Positions 47,807 through 59,207 are shown, numbered from the stretch's first letter. The stretch: 64,000 nt of DNA from Fragum whitleyi (GCA_948146395.1 OX411546.1:23786449-23850448), one strand, 5' to 3'. A program made the numbers and translations. The notes: a model not told the origin generated them from the sequence alone.

Positions 47807-49205
47807 ATTAGCTTCCAGATTTTGTATCTAAATAATGTGTATTAATGAGTATAAGATGATTCATGATAATTCTATATAAAAGGAAATGTCAAATTGTCAA
47901 AAACAATTCACCAGGGGCCTGTTTTACTAAACATCTTACGCTCATTTTTTCGTAGGTCAAAAAATAAAGTTGCTTTTACAGTAGTTACTAAATATGAAAT
48001 TCTGCAATGCATCATCTCATTGGAATTGTATACTTAAATGGGCCCTTTTTCACTTATGGATGTCTTAGTATCTAAATCAACAAAGGGAAAAAACTTTTTA
48101 AAAAAGCTATATGATGTTAAGGTTCTTGAGCACTGCACTCCGTTATCGTGAGCTCCAAGTTTCAAGTCAATCGAACATTAGATGACTGGGTCATGCGTCG
48201 GACGTCGCCCGGACGCCATGGGTGTTCACATGATACGTCCCTTCTTTCGTCGGGGCGTTTAGAAGATGTAATGAAAGTAAAATGTATTGATCCTTGTCAG
48301 TCTTTGCTGGGTCTGAAACCTGCGCAGTACCAAGGTGGTGCTTTTCTTATGACGAGTCAGGCATCCCTTTCCGCTGGATCATCGACGAGAGTTCTACGAA
48401 TACTCAACACAAATCACCTTTGAATTGCGTTAAAAATAACAAGTGATAGGTTGTTCCTTTTATTCACTTATATCTAATACAATTTATACAAAACGTAGAC
48501 ATCTAGGCCATAAAATGATATCCAGGCCATAAAATAATTATTATACGAGCTCTCTGACATAAGATATTAATATCTTGGGTGTATGAAAAATGTCATTTTA
48601 CTTGGAACAGAAAGAATAAATGTGAAGCACTTCAAGACATTTCCCCGAATTTTTCTTTTTTCGCTAGAAAAAAATATGATATATATGTTTGTTAATGAGC
48701 GGTGAATTACAAGAGTTATAAAATTATAACGAAAATATTGATAAATATTACATCTTTCACAAAATACTGTAAATCATTTTTGCTTTTTACTTTGATTTTC
48801 TTTTTATTCTTTTGTCTATTTTAATCCATAGAACATATCAAATACAACTTGCGACTTGCCTTAATTCAATTAACTTTTAGAAGAATAATTTTCATGGAAC
48901 ATTTATCTGTTTGTCATTATCATTTGTAATGTGCACCAGACACCGTAATGTTACTGGAACACGTCTAAGAAACTGCGTTGATCATCATTCGAAGAAACAA
49001 ATAATTTTATCTATCTCTAAAGGCTTAATCAGGGAAACAGTAATTCGATTTCTTTATAAATTTCTGAGGATAACACCATTTTGTCTGTCTGTAACAAAAT
49101 TAGAAACCGACGAAATCTGAAAAAAAACCCAAAAAAAACTAATAAATGAGGCAAAGTTTAATCATTATTAAATGAAGCTCACTTTTAAACTTATTAGTAT
49201 TTTTT

Positions 49206-49466
49206 TATATGCGACCCGTCACGTGAAAAGGGACCAATTCGGAAATGTCGATCCTAGTTAGATTGCGCGGTTTGCGCAGACTGACTTGGGTCGAAACTTT
49301 TCGCATTGTGCTTATTTTCTGAATCTAGAATGTTCAATTTACCTTCTAGTGAAAGAATGTTTGAAATGCGACCTCTGGTTGACCAAGGCTGGACCCAAAC
49401 TCCTTTTCATATAGTCTTTTTTCAGGGTTCCCAGCTGGTCCCTTTTTGCGTGACGGGTCACATATA
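49206..49466. mobile_element. MITE with ~30-bp CCCGTCACG TIRs, copy 2
   Basis: The left end TATATGCGACCCGTCACGTG continues AAAAGGGACCA; the right end on the other strand, TATATGTGACCCGTCACGCA, continues AAAAGGGACCA. 261 bp. The open frame 49306-49605 runs out through the right TIR and is not a gene. A decayed relative lies at 43363-43575. Confidence 0.88.
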
Positions 49467-49542
49467 CTTCATTTTGTTGTATGTATTAACCCAATTATTA
49501 AGTAAGTATTATTCGGTGCTTTTTAGCAGACACTTAAACATC

Positions 49543-49783
49543 AGGGCCCGAGGTAATAAAACTTTTCTTATTTTCAATTCTAAATTTTCTCAAATTTCAA
49601 TTTGAGATTAAAGCCTTAATTCTGTTTTAATACCCACTTTAATGTTTTCACATAAAGATAATATTATTAAGTTTTTTAAATAACAACTAATGAATATTAT
49701 CCTTTATTTTCATACATTTATTTCAATTTAAAATTTGAGAAAAGTGTCAGTTGAGCCCGAGAAAAGTATAACCTCTGGCCCAG
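49543..49783. mobile_element. MITE with GGGCCCGAGG ends, copy 1
   Basis: The left end is GGGCCCGAGGTAATAAAACT then TTTCTCAAATTTCAATTTGA; the right end on the other strand is GGGCCAGAGGTTATACTTTT then TTTCTCAAATTTTAAATTGA. AT-rich centre, non-coding. A second copy lies at 54188-54424. Confidence 0.8.
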
Positions 49784-50084
49784 ACACCTTTATTTCGAGG
49801 GGGTCACTTAAAGACGATTATTTATTATTCTAAAGCATAGTTTTACCCAGGCATAGTAGTAACAATAGGCGTTGGTGTTTGTGCATCCGTTCGTCCGCCT
49901 TGAACAATTAATAAAACCTACAATTATGAATAGATTTCAAAATTATTTGGCACTGTTTTCACCGTCATTCTTAGAAGTGCTATTTGAAACATTACTTAAA
50001 ATAGTTTCAAGATAACAGGTAAATGTTTCATATTGAATTTGAGATTTTCCGGAGCGTTAATTATATACTTTATCTTAGTATTAT

Positions 50085-50565
50085 ACAAATATCCGGTGTG
50101 ATAACATCACATGTTAAGTTTTTTATGATATCACATAAAATTTTTTAAAAACAATGGTATCATGCGGTTGTTTTTAGAACATGGCAAAAATCTTGTTTTT
50201 TGTTAGAACAAACGAAGAAAACAAGGCTAATAAAAAAATAACTTGAAGATAAATATAATACGAACATAGTGTATTGTATGAATAAAATCTAACACGGTTG
50301 TGGGAATTGATATCGTCAACTCCCCCAACCTCCTTAGATATTCTTGCTTCATACAATACACTAAGTACGTACAGTCAAACCTGTGTAAGTGGCCACCTGT
50401 TTTTAGCACACAATCTGTATTAAGCAAGCGACCACTGAGTTCCAAAATGGGACAATTGCACTGAAATTGACCTGTATTAAGCAAGCACCTCTTTTCAGCA
50501 AGCACTTTTCGGATATCCCTATGGTGCTTGCTTAAGACAGGTTTGACTGTATTTTATATTTATGG
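50085..50565. mobile_element. AATACGTACTT MITE, copy 2, with a nested insertion
   Basis: Matches 40535-40838: GATAACATCACATGTTAAGT then TTTTTTATGATATCACA, the left arm AAATATAATACGAACATAGT at 50246 and the right arm CACTAAGTACGTA at 50359. The right arm is broken by a second MITE (50372-50549) and resumes as TTTTATATTTAT after 50551. Confidence 0.75.
50372..50549. mobile_element. Tc1-like MITE with CAGTCAAACCTGT ends (nested)
   Basis: The ends CAGTCAAACCTGTGTAAGTG and, on the other strand, CAGTCAAACCTGTCTTAAGC are flanked by TA at 50370-50371 and 50550-50551. Inside are further GTATTAAGCAAGC repeats. 178 bp with no transposase. TA duplication and these ends fit the Tc1/mariner superfamily. 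Confidence 0.85.
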
Positions 50566-51146
50566 ATGGTTGGACCCTGGCATGCTTGTTCTTTATAATG
50601 AGTAGATGTGAAATTTAAACGCGGTTTACAAAAACAAAACAAAACAAAAAAAAAATGGTACACATATTCCTCATTATGATTAGATGTGAAATTGAAACAT
50701 TTTTTTCAGACAACCACTATGTAAAGTACACAATTGTATATTGAAAGTAAAAAAAGTATAGTCCTATCCTTTAAAGCAGCTATGCCTATATAAGATAAAT
50801 GTCATCATTAATAACAGTATACCTGGCAGAATGTTCTTTTCTTTCTGAATCGTATCGATGCACAAGTTTGAGTTGGTGATCAAAGGTCAAGTTTGTCAAT
50901 ACAAAAATTGCCCTTGATCACGCCCTGAAACGTGTGTATCTCTGTGTATCATGCAATGAAGCCTTTGTTGACCTGATATCACTTGTATGATAACTTAAAT
51001 GATATTGGTTGGTCTATTTTTAGAAACAATGTGCATACACTTTCATCTGAATTTCTTTGATTTTTAATAGTTTATTTCTTTTAATGCTGAAAAATAATTG
51101 CATGATAAATAGAAAAACACGCAATTGTCCTAAAATATCAACGTTA

Positions 51147-51226
51147 TCCGGTTTCGGCTGCGAGAAATTATCATGGCTCGGCAATTTCTCGTCATGATAA
51201 ATTCTCCTAGCCTCGACCAGATAATA
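51147..51226. repeat. Foldback repeat (TCTGGTCGAGG type), copy 2
   Basis: TATCCGGTTTCGGCTGCGAG and AAATTATCATGG pair with TCATGATAAATTCTC and CCTCGACCAGATAAT. It ends about 55 bp before the acceptor of the last GPCR exon. The ATG at 51173 that appears to extend that exon upstream is part of this repeat. Confidence 0.7.
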
Positions 51227-51280
51227 TTGATATTTGAGAACACTTACACGTGTTCATACTATTCACTATATATTTTTCAG

Positions 51281-52246
51281 GTTTGTCGAAATACTATAGA
51301 CGTACCTTGGAAGTCCCTGTATTTGGTCATGATGACGGTCTTATTTTTTGTCCTACCCTCATGTATACTGTTCGGACTATACGGTCACCTATGTCGCCTT
51401 CTGATGCGGACAAACCAGCTTGACCACCCCGGTCCGGCCACGGGACGGGTCAACTATTACGACAGGCGGCGCATTCAGAGTCAGGTCATGAACATCATTG
51501 GTAGTATCGTCATAATTTTCTTTGTCTGCCACCTTCCACTCCGAGTTACCGGCCTTTATTTTATCCTGGAGGATAGTCGGAGGATACAGGAACTCGGATT
51601 AGAGGCTTACCTTAATATTCTTTTCTCAACAAGGATCATGTTTTATCTGAATCACGCTCTTAATCCCATTGTCTACAATTTCGTATCCACCAAATTTAGG
51701 ACCGCATCGAAAGCTTTACTTTGTAAGCGGTCCAGTTTTTGTTTGCCGCTTCCCGTAAAGAGAACATGTAGCAACTCGTACAAGTTTCCGAGTGCTAAGC
51801 GAGTTTCTCAGACATCAAAGAACAAGCGAACTGAGGCTTTGGAACTAGACAAAATGGACCAAGATTCTAGCGAGACCCGACAGAAAAGATTTGTGAATGC
51901 TGATTCGCAAAATACACAAAGTTGTGTGTGTAACATGAACAAGAAAGGAAACGTTTCCTCCAGTGGTTCTGAAATAAGTAAAAGTAGCGACGGTAATGGA
52001 AGCAAGGGAGCGGTAAAAATTCGACATGACAGGATAAAAATTAATGATTTCTTTAATGAGTACCGTGATTGTTCAGAGCAAGGGGTAGCACCTGGATACG
52101 AAAACGTGTCATCTTCCACTTCGTCCTCGAAAGATTATGACCTGAAAATAAACGTGAACCACAAGGCAGTTTGTATAAAACTTAACATGACCAATAAGTC
52201 AGAGAAAGACACACGCTTTGTGATGGCTCAAAATACAGCAGTTTAA
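51281..52246 (+). CDS. Class A GPCR, TM5 to C-terminus (last exon)
   Basis: The last coding exon of the receptor begun at 41535. The acceptor TATATATTTTTCAG ends at 51280; the exon starts in phase 0 and stops at TAA 52244-52246 (321 codons). It begins VCRNTIDVPW, with the likely ECL2 disulphide cysteine. TM5 spans about residues 12-38, and ICL3 includes DRRRIQSQ (61-68). TM6 has FFVCHLPLR (80-88, where CHLP replaces CWxP). TM7 has NPIVY in the NPxxY position (128-132), then KFRTASKALLCKR as helix 8 with a possible palmitoylated Cys. The long Ser/Lys-rich tail of about 175 residues looks cytoplasmic and unstructured. TM6-TM7 (FLYLN.ALNPIVYN..S.KFR) fits the ETH/ghrelin/TRH-receptor type of peptide GPCR. 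The subfamily is tentative. Confidence 0.94.
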   Translation, partial: VCRNTIDVPWKSLYLVMMTVLFFVLPSCILFGLYGHLCRLLMRTNQLDHPGPATGRVNYYDRRRIQSQVMNIIGSIVIIFFVCHLPLRVTGLYFILEDSRRIQELGLEAYLNILFSTRIMFYLNHALNPIVYNFVSTKFRTASKALLCKRSSFCLPLPVKRTCSNSYKFPSAKRVSQTSKNKRTEALELDKMDQDSSETRQKRFVNADSQNTQSCVCNMNKKGNVSSSGSEISKSSDGNGSKGAVKIRHDRIKINDFFNEYRDCSEQGVAPGYENVSSSTSSSKDYDLKINVNHKAVCIKLNMTNKSEKDTRFVMAQNTAV

Positions 52247-52386
52247 CACATTAAAAATCAGTTTTGTTAGCATTCAACGGAATCTTCAAGCTCAGTTTCA
52301 ATTGATCATTTTTATCATAATTTCTGTTTATTAAATGATAACTCCATTTCACCCTTTTTCTACCGAAATCGTGGATTCTGGTAGGA

Positions 52387-52392
52387 AATAAA
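52387..52392 (+). promoter_or_regulatory. Candidate polyadenylation signal of the GPCR gene
   Basis: AATAAA about 140 bases after the stop codon, the first canonical hexamer downstream. Use of this site is inferred; no transcript evidence is available. Confidence 0.45.
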
Positions 52393-53329
52393 GCCGCTTC
52401 GCAATCATAGTGTGATTGGCTCTTAAGTATCATAAATATAATTTTCTGTAGTTTGATAGGGCTTTGTAAGTAATTCGTTTTTAAAATGAAGCATTTCGTC
52501 GCTTCCTTGTTTAACAAAAATAATTGCACCAAGTTTACGTTTTCGAGTCGATATAGGCAGACGTATACGAATACAACCCGGCGTTAACGGGAAAAAACTG
52601 AATTTTTCTGGCACATTCGAACAATCAAAATTTATATCTCCGCTATGAATTATTTCGCAATTTCTGTTTGAAAATAAACTCTTATCTTTCTTTTTATACA
52701 ATAACAGCATTTGTTCACACTCAAAATGCTTTAACGAAGCACACGAGCGTTAAACCATTTTTTCGGGTTTCTGCAAATGTTAACATCCTTTCAAGCGAAA
52801 ATTAATCCTATAATAGAATTTCATTCAAGAGTGGCAATTCAAACATAGATTTAACAAAACCGCAAAATGAACCTAAGGCAATTCCTTCTTTTTTTGACAA
52901 CACATATCCCACGTTTGCAAACTAAATCATAATTTCTGCTATTATCGACTTACATGTATTCTCAGCTACTTCCGCTTACTTGGTGAAAAGTAAAAGATCT
53001 GGCTGTCAGATCTAAGTTTTTGGTGATTTTGTTTATCACAACCGCAATATTGTTGGTACAGTACTTGGTGAAATGTCCTTGCCCCGTCATTTCTTGAAGA
53101 ACCCGCAACATAGGGTTCGGAACCGAAATACTTTTGGCAGTTTCCTGCTGTTTATTAAAGCTCTCTTATACTGTATAGTACAGAATTCTGTCCTCGTATG
53201 CGAGGCTAATTTTTGACATAATGAAATATGTAACGGCCAACTTTGAGACAATAAGACTGTAAAGACTAGGATTAGCCTACACAGATGAGCAGTCTGGATA
53301 CATTTAAGGATAGATGTCTTGGGTTAATT

Positions 53330-53590
53330 TTGCGCATGAAGTTTCATGATTCAATGGCGTTTATTTATCGAGTTAGAGACCGGAAACTATGTGATGCAAA
53401 AACAATAGGACACTTCCATTGGTCATAAGCAGCATTTGTATGAAGTTTCATGATTCTAGGTCAGTTGATTCTTTAGTTAAAGTCCGGAAACGAAAAGGTC
53501 TACGGGCGGATTGACGGACGGAAGGACAGACAGACATACAAGGTGAAACCAACATAACCCCCTCTACATCGTAGGTGGGGGGGTACAATA
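53330..53590 (-). mobile_element. Tandem-array element fragment, minus orientation
   Basis: Two units with TGAAGTTTCATGATTCAATG or TGAAGTTTCATGATTCTAGG and GAGACCGGAAAC or AGTCCGGAAAC are followed by GACGGACGGAAGGACAGACA. The right end ATCGTAGGTGGGGGGGTAC may be a terminus. Same architecture as 45200-45680. Confidence 0.6.
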
Positions 53591-54187
53591 ACAAAGAATT
53601 GTTAAACCTAACAACAAACCTGGGTTCAGAATTTAAAACGTTTGCGAGTGTTCCAAAATTTTAAGCGCTGTAAAATTTAGTGCAGGTGCAAAGCGTTGTG
53701 AATATTTTTCTACAAGTTTGATAACGTTTTGCCTCTTGAATGGAGGGCTGATTTTAGGCTTTACACAGGGTAAAATAAATCTTTTGGTATATTATCGGGC
53801 CGTATTGTGTTAGATTTATAAAAGAAGCTCATGGCGACGACGAATAAGATGTAGTTACGATGTTGAATTTCATGTTCTACTTTTATGATTTCTGAGAGGA
53901 AAACTAAATGAAGACTTAAAACTTTGCATATTTAAAGGGAATGGCCTAATCTAAGTTGTTAGAACTTGTGGCCAGACCCCATTGCTAAATTCATGTATTA
54001 TATCGTTTTGTATATTATGTTATAATGTAAAACATGTAAAGCAATAAACTAAGTAGAAGACAACAGAGGAAAAGTAACCAGTCGTGTTAGATTCTTTTCG
54101 ATCTTATACTAGCAACGGCGTTTAGATATTATAGGATCTGTCTTGACATTTGATTAAATAAATGGATCTCAACCGAGACTGGACTTC

Positions 54188-54424
54188 TGGGCCCGAGGTT
54201 ATAAAACTTTTCTCATGCTCAGGCTCAATTTTCTCAATTTTTTAAAATAAATGTACGAAAATAAAAGATAATATGAATAAGTTGTTATTTATAACAACTT
54301 ACCAATATTATTGTTTATGTTTATACATTTAAATGAGCAATAAAACAGAATTACGTCTTAAATCTCAAATTAAAATTTGAGAAAATTTTGATTGAGCCTG
54401 GAAAAGTTTTATAGCCTCGGGCCA
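54188..54424. mobile_element. MITE with GGGCCCGAGG ends, copy 2
   Basis: The left end is TGGGCCCGAGGTTATAAAAC; the right end on the other strand is TGGCCCGAGGCTATAAAACT. Both continue TTTTC...GGCTCAAT...TTTTCTCAA. The centre is the palindrome AAGTTGTTATTTATAACAAC. Non-coding. Confidence 0.85.
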
Positions 54425-55809
54425 GGAAAGGTTATTGAGCACGTTCATATATTGGTCGCTGAGCTATCCAGGTTCGGCATGCGTCAAGCATCGTCGGAAG
54501 TCGACAAAATCTTCGTACTGACAGTTCAGAGAGCCTAGAGTAACGCGACGTTTTGGTCGACTACCAACAATGTGCACTAAATAAGTAACAGACGCCCTTA
54601 ATGAAGGAAAGTTAGGATTTTGGAGAAAATTCAGTGGAGATAAGTCATCGAACTTTCGTTCTTCGTCTTCGTAAGCTGTAGCTAAAACAGATTTTATGAG
54701 AGAATAAAGTTGAGACCAAATTGGATCCGACATCAAGTGGTCGTGGCCTACAAAACTGTAGTTACGACATTTTGTTGCCAACAACATAAGTGATATTCTT
54801 GATAATGTACATAATTATCTGGCAAGTTCTGAATTAAGGCTTGATGTCCAAATAGTATAGATTTTGAGCTAAAGGCCTACCTCGCAAGGGCTGAGGGTCA
54901 GGATCCACTTCATTTTGAATCATAGCCATTTGTAATTCTACATAATAGTATGATCTATGGGTAGAAGTATTCATTTCATAAACATTTTACTATTATAAAC
55001 ATCTGAAAATGGTATCGGTATGATTTTGATATAAAATGGGATATGAGTTTTGAATGATAGCAAAGGGAAATAAAATAACAGTCTTAATTTTGCGTCATAT
55101 AAGAAATAATGGATATTGAATTAACCCCCTTTAACAGAAGTCAACGAAATGTTCTTTTATAGATTTTTTATTTCACTGACCATCAGACTCTAAAGATCCA
55201 CGAGAGCCAGTAAAATCTTGTTATGGTTTGTTCGATTTGAATGAAGTCACTAAGCCTTTTGATTTAGAATTGTTTTCATCAATTTGTAAATTTCAAGTTG
55301 TTGCATACTTTATCCTGGTTCAATTGATTTTCTGCATTTGCTTCACTCGCCTAATTGTCAGATCAAGCATCTCTTCTCCTGATATTGGTTGCTTCCAGTT
55401 CGATCCTATGGGGCGGGTGTTGGATAATATTAGGTCTCTCAAACCCTTGAAACTTTTATGACATGCGCATATAATTAAAGAAGACTGTCTCATCCGGGCG
55501 ATCCATCTGGTTTTTGAAAGTTTTGCGGAATTTACCCAACACAGGCCGCAGTTCAAAATGCTGTCGCACCAAATTGTTTCTTTTTTGGCCTGGTTTAGCA
55601 GGCCATAGGAAACAACCCTGTATCCTGGAAATCGCATAGGAAAAAGATAATCGAGTCAAAAACCGAAGAACACGTGTACTACGTAGCTTTTTTTGTGCAC
55701 ATGCGCGCATAAAAAATAGGTCTAGTATACGTCATCAACTTTTGTGTGACACGAAGTGCTGTGTGTGTTCAACACAGTGCTTGCATATCACTACGCTGTA
55801 ATAAAATTT

Positions 55810-57513
55810 GACTGGCGAGCCTGTCTCAATCTGTCGATATTGAGACAGGTAAAACCTAATCTTATCATGGATGTCATTGGTCCGTTGTATCCGTTCGTTT
55901 CATTGGCCAAAATGCATTGATGATTCTGATTGGCCGTTTTGTATATGAGCGTGGCGTGTCGACAAAAGCCGTATACAAAACAATATAATAACGCAGACAG
56001 AATTAAGGGTATATTACAGTTAAATTCCCGATTTCAATATATAGATGAAAGAGACCGCGGTCTTGGAGTCGCGTGTCATGTATATTCAGCGTTGAAACAT
56101 CTGGGCTCCCTTCTTTCCGAGACATGTATAAGATAAATGAATGAAATTCTCTCTTTCTCTTAACTCTGTTTTGTTAACATGATTCCCCAGATTTTTTAAG
56201 TTTATTATATTTTCGATGGGCCACTAAAATCACGCAAGTATAGTTAGAATCAAACTGTAGTTGCGCGGCTTTCGTAGCACATCGACGATTAATTATCCTA
56301 ATTCTTATCTTATGAAAACTGACCAGTATTTGCACAAGAGAAATTTTCACTATCTAAATTATCTTACATTTCAATTATAACGTTTTTGCATTGCAAAAAA
56401 AATGGAACATGAACCTATGACAGAAAACATATTTTAATTGCACGTTTAAACGAACATGAAGATTATTTTTTGTTTAAATAAACAGTTTTGACTCGTTTCA
56501 CTTAGTCATTCGCGTCTCGCGCTGTCTGATAAGTGATTATGAATTTCCCTATATCGCAACACGAAAAACAGAAAATTTTAGAATATTCTCGAAAATTCCT
56601 CATTGTCAATTAATTTTCCGGTTCTACACTACTCTCATTTTTCGACAGCATGTGAAAACTCTTTCATGTCACGATGCGTCTGAAATATGTTGTTATTTAA
56701 AGATTTAATTTACAAAAATTAACTCTAAATTTTTTGAAATTATAGAATTTCTATGATTGTTTCTTTTGTGAAAGCCACTGATTTCGCAATTTAAATTACC
56801 AAAAAAAAAAAAAAAAAAAAAAATATCACGAAAGTTTGTTTAATATTAATAGAGAAATAAATAAACAATACATAAATGTAGAGAAAATAAACAATGTCAT
56901 GCCGTATACAAGTAGATAAAAAGTAGATAAGTGTTTGTCGGAAGAAAATACAAGAAAAAGACTTTGTTTGTTTTTTTTTGTTTTTTTTTTTTTGTAAAAA
57001 AAGTTTAATGGCGAAGCGTGATAAAGTTTTGTATTTATGACTTTCCATGCCAAATGGATTTCTCATCTTTCGGTGCTTATTAACCACATACATTACAATC
57101 GGAAAAAGAACAAAAACCTCTTTCAGGTAACCGAATGCTAATGTCACATTGTAAAGAAATTGTGTAAAAAGATTTTTTTCTATACATCAACTTTATCATA
57201 TCTAAATTTCTTTTCTCGTCAATGATGAATAAGATTGGTCATACCAATTAAAAGGTCTATAAGTGAACAAAAAGCGGTAGAGTATTATATCATATAGTCA
57301 TTTCCTTTCCCATCTTCACGAGTCAAGGGATATCGAATCAATAGTAAGTAAAGCGTTCATAACCCTCGGTTCGACAAGATATTTCCTTCCAATAAACTCC
57401 GCCCATCCTTGCGCATGCGCAATTGTTACCATGCAGAAACCTGCATGGTAAAAATTAGGTTTTTCCTGTCCCAGTATCGGAGGGTAGCGTAGATTGGGAC
57501 AGGTTAACCAGTC
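55810..57513 (+). mobile_element. Left unit (1.7 kb) of a head-to-head palindrome
   Basis: Outer end GACTGGCGAGCCTGTCTCAA; inner end, read on the other strand, GACTGGTTAACCTGTCCCAA. Each end is a hairpin (CCTGTC...GACAGG) followed by (T)AAAACCTAAT, so the unit has its own structured TIRs of about 60 bp. The ~11-bp flank TAATAAAATTT (55799-55809) matches the flank on the inner side. Near the outer end are three ATTGG (CCAAT-box complement) words at 55876, 55902 and 55929. Near the inner end is the NRF-1-like palindrome TTGCGCATGCGCAA at 57409. No transposase was seen; the frame at 56791-57147 is homopolymer-driven. A poly-A tract of about 20 bases near 56801 is absent from the right unit. Confidence 0.8.
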
Positions 57514-57526
57514 TATAATAAAATTA

Positions 57527-59207
57527 GACTGGTTAACCTGTCCCAATCTACGCTACCCTCCAATACTGGGACAGGAAAAACCTTATTTCTACCATGCAGG
57601 TTTCTGCATGGTAACAATTGCGCATGCGCAAGAATGGGCGGAGTTTACTGGAAGGAAATATCTTGTCGAACCAATGGTTGCGAACGTTTTACTTACTATC
57701 GATTCGATATCCCTTGACTCGTGAAGATGGGAAGGAAATGACTTTATTATATTATATTCTACAGCTATTTGTTCACTTATAGAACTTTTTATTTTGATGA
57801 TCAATCTCATTACATACGAGAAAAGAAATTTAGATATGATAAAGTTGATGTTAACAAAAACTTATATTTACACAATTTCTTTCTAATGTGACATTAGCAT
57901 TCGTTTGCATCGGAAAACGGTGAGACCACTGATTGAATAATTCTTGTTACAGGGTTATTGGTTACATGAAAGAGTTTTTTGTTCTTTTTCCGATTGTAAT
58001 GTTTGTGGTTGATAAGTACCGAAATGTTGCATGGAAAGCATAAAATTTTCATAAACACAAAACTTTATCACGCTTCGCTATTAAACATTTTTACAAATAA
58101 ACCAAACAAAGTCTTTTTCTTGTATTTTCTTCCGACAATCACTTATCTACTTTTTATCTACTTTTATACGGCATGACATTGTTTATTTTCTCTACATGTA
58201 TGTATTGTTTATTTGACCATTAAAATTAATCAATCTTTCGTGATTATTTTGGCAATTTAAATTGCGAAATCAGTGGCTTTCACAGAAGGAACAGTCATAA
58301 AAATTCTATCATTTCTAAATAATTAAGAGCTAATTTTTGTAAAAAAAATCTTTAAATACCAACATATTTCAGACGCATCGTGACATCAAAAATTTTTTGC
58401 ATTGACTGTCCAATTTCGAGAATATTCTACAAATTTTCTGTTCGGTTGCTTGTGTTGCGATATAGGGAAATTCATGACTTATCAGACAGCGCGAAACGCG
58501 ATTGATTAAGTGAAACGAGCCAACACTTTTTATTTACACAAAAAATAATCTTCATATTCGTTTAAACGTGCAATTAAAGAATGCATTCTGTCATAAGGTT
58601 CAGGTTCCTTTTTTTTTTAATGCAAAATCATTAAAATTGATATGTAAGAAAACTTTGATAGTGAAAATTTCTCTCATTGTGCAAATACCGCTCAGTTTGC
58701 ATAGGAAAAGAATTTGGATAATTAATCGTCGATGTGCTACCAAAGCCGCGCAACTACAGTTTTATTCTAAATAAACTTGCGTGATTTTAGTGGCCCATCG
58801 AAAATATACTTAACTTAGAAAACCTGGGGAATCATTTTAATAAAATAGAGTTCAGAGAAAGAGAGAATTTGGATATTTATCTTATGTATACGTGTTTCGG
58901 AAAGAAGGGAGCCCAGCTGTTTCAACGCTGGATATACATTACACGCGATTCCAAGACCGCGGTCTCTTTCATCTATATTTTGAAATCGGGAATTTAACTG
59001 TAATTAACCCTTAATTCTGTCTGCGTTATTATATCGTTTTGTACACGGCCTTTGTCGACACGCCACGCCCATATGTAATACGACCAATCAGAATCATCAA
59101 TGCAGTTTGGCCAATGAAATGAAAGGATACAATGGACCAATGATATCCATGCTAACATTAGGTTTTACCTGTCTCAATATCGACAGATTGAGACAGGCTC
59201 GCCAGTC
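57527..59207 (-). mobile_element. Right unit (1.7 kb) of a head-to-head palindrome
   Basis: The inverted counterpart of 55810-57513 over its whole length, diverged by scattered substitutions and small indels. The 13-bp centre TATAATAAAATTA (57514-57526) separates the units, and the outer flank reads TAATAAAATCA. Shared landmarks include TTGCGCATGCGCAA (57618), GACCGCGGTCTCTTTCATCT (about 58953), CCAAT words near 59080-59145 and the end hairpin CCTGTCTCAATATCGACAGA. The 76-codon frames reading outward from the centre on both strands (57316-57546, 57494-57724) begin inside the TIR and are probably a by-product of the palindrome. Confidence 0.8.

Noticed and set aside
48148..48423. 91-codon ORF as a host exon
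   Set aside because: It is GC-richer than its surroundings, but there is no recognisable domain, no convincing splice sites and no neighbouring exon. Possibly an old repeat fragment.
51173..51280. An in-frame ATG extending the last GPCR exon upstream
   Set aside because: The first 36 codons lie in a foldback repeat and AT-rich intron. A strong acceptor at 51280 precedes the conserved VCRNTIDVPW segment, which joins in phase with the 41535 exon.
55930..56136. A small gene in the left palindrome arm downstream of the CCAAT-like words
   Set aside because: The matching stretch of the right arm has changes that break the same frame, so no selection on the protein is evident.
57316..57724. A conserved 76-residue protein encoded twice in the palindrome
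   Set aside because: The frames start within the terminal inverted repeat and the conservation is expected from the arms being copies. No initiator ATG at the common start (TTG) and no domain.
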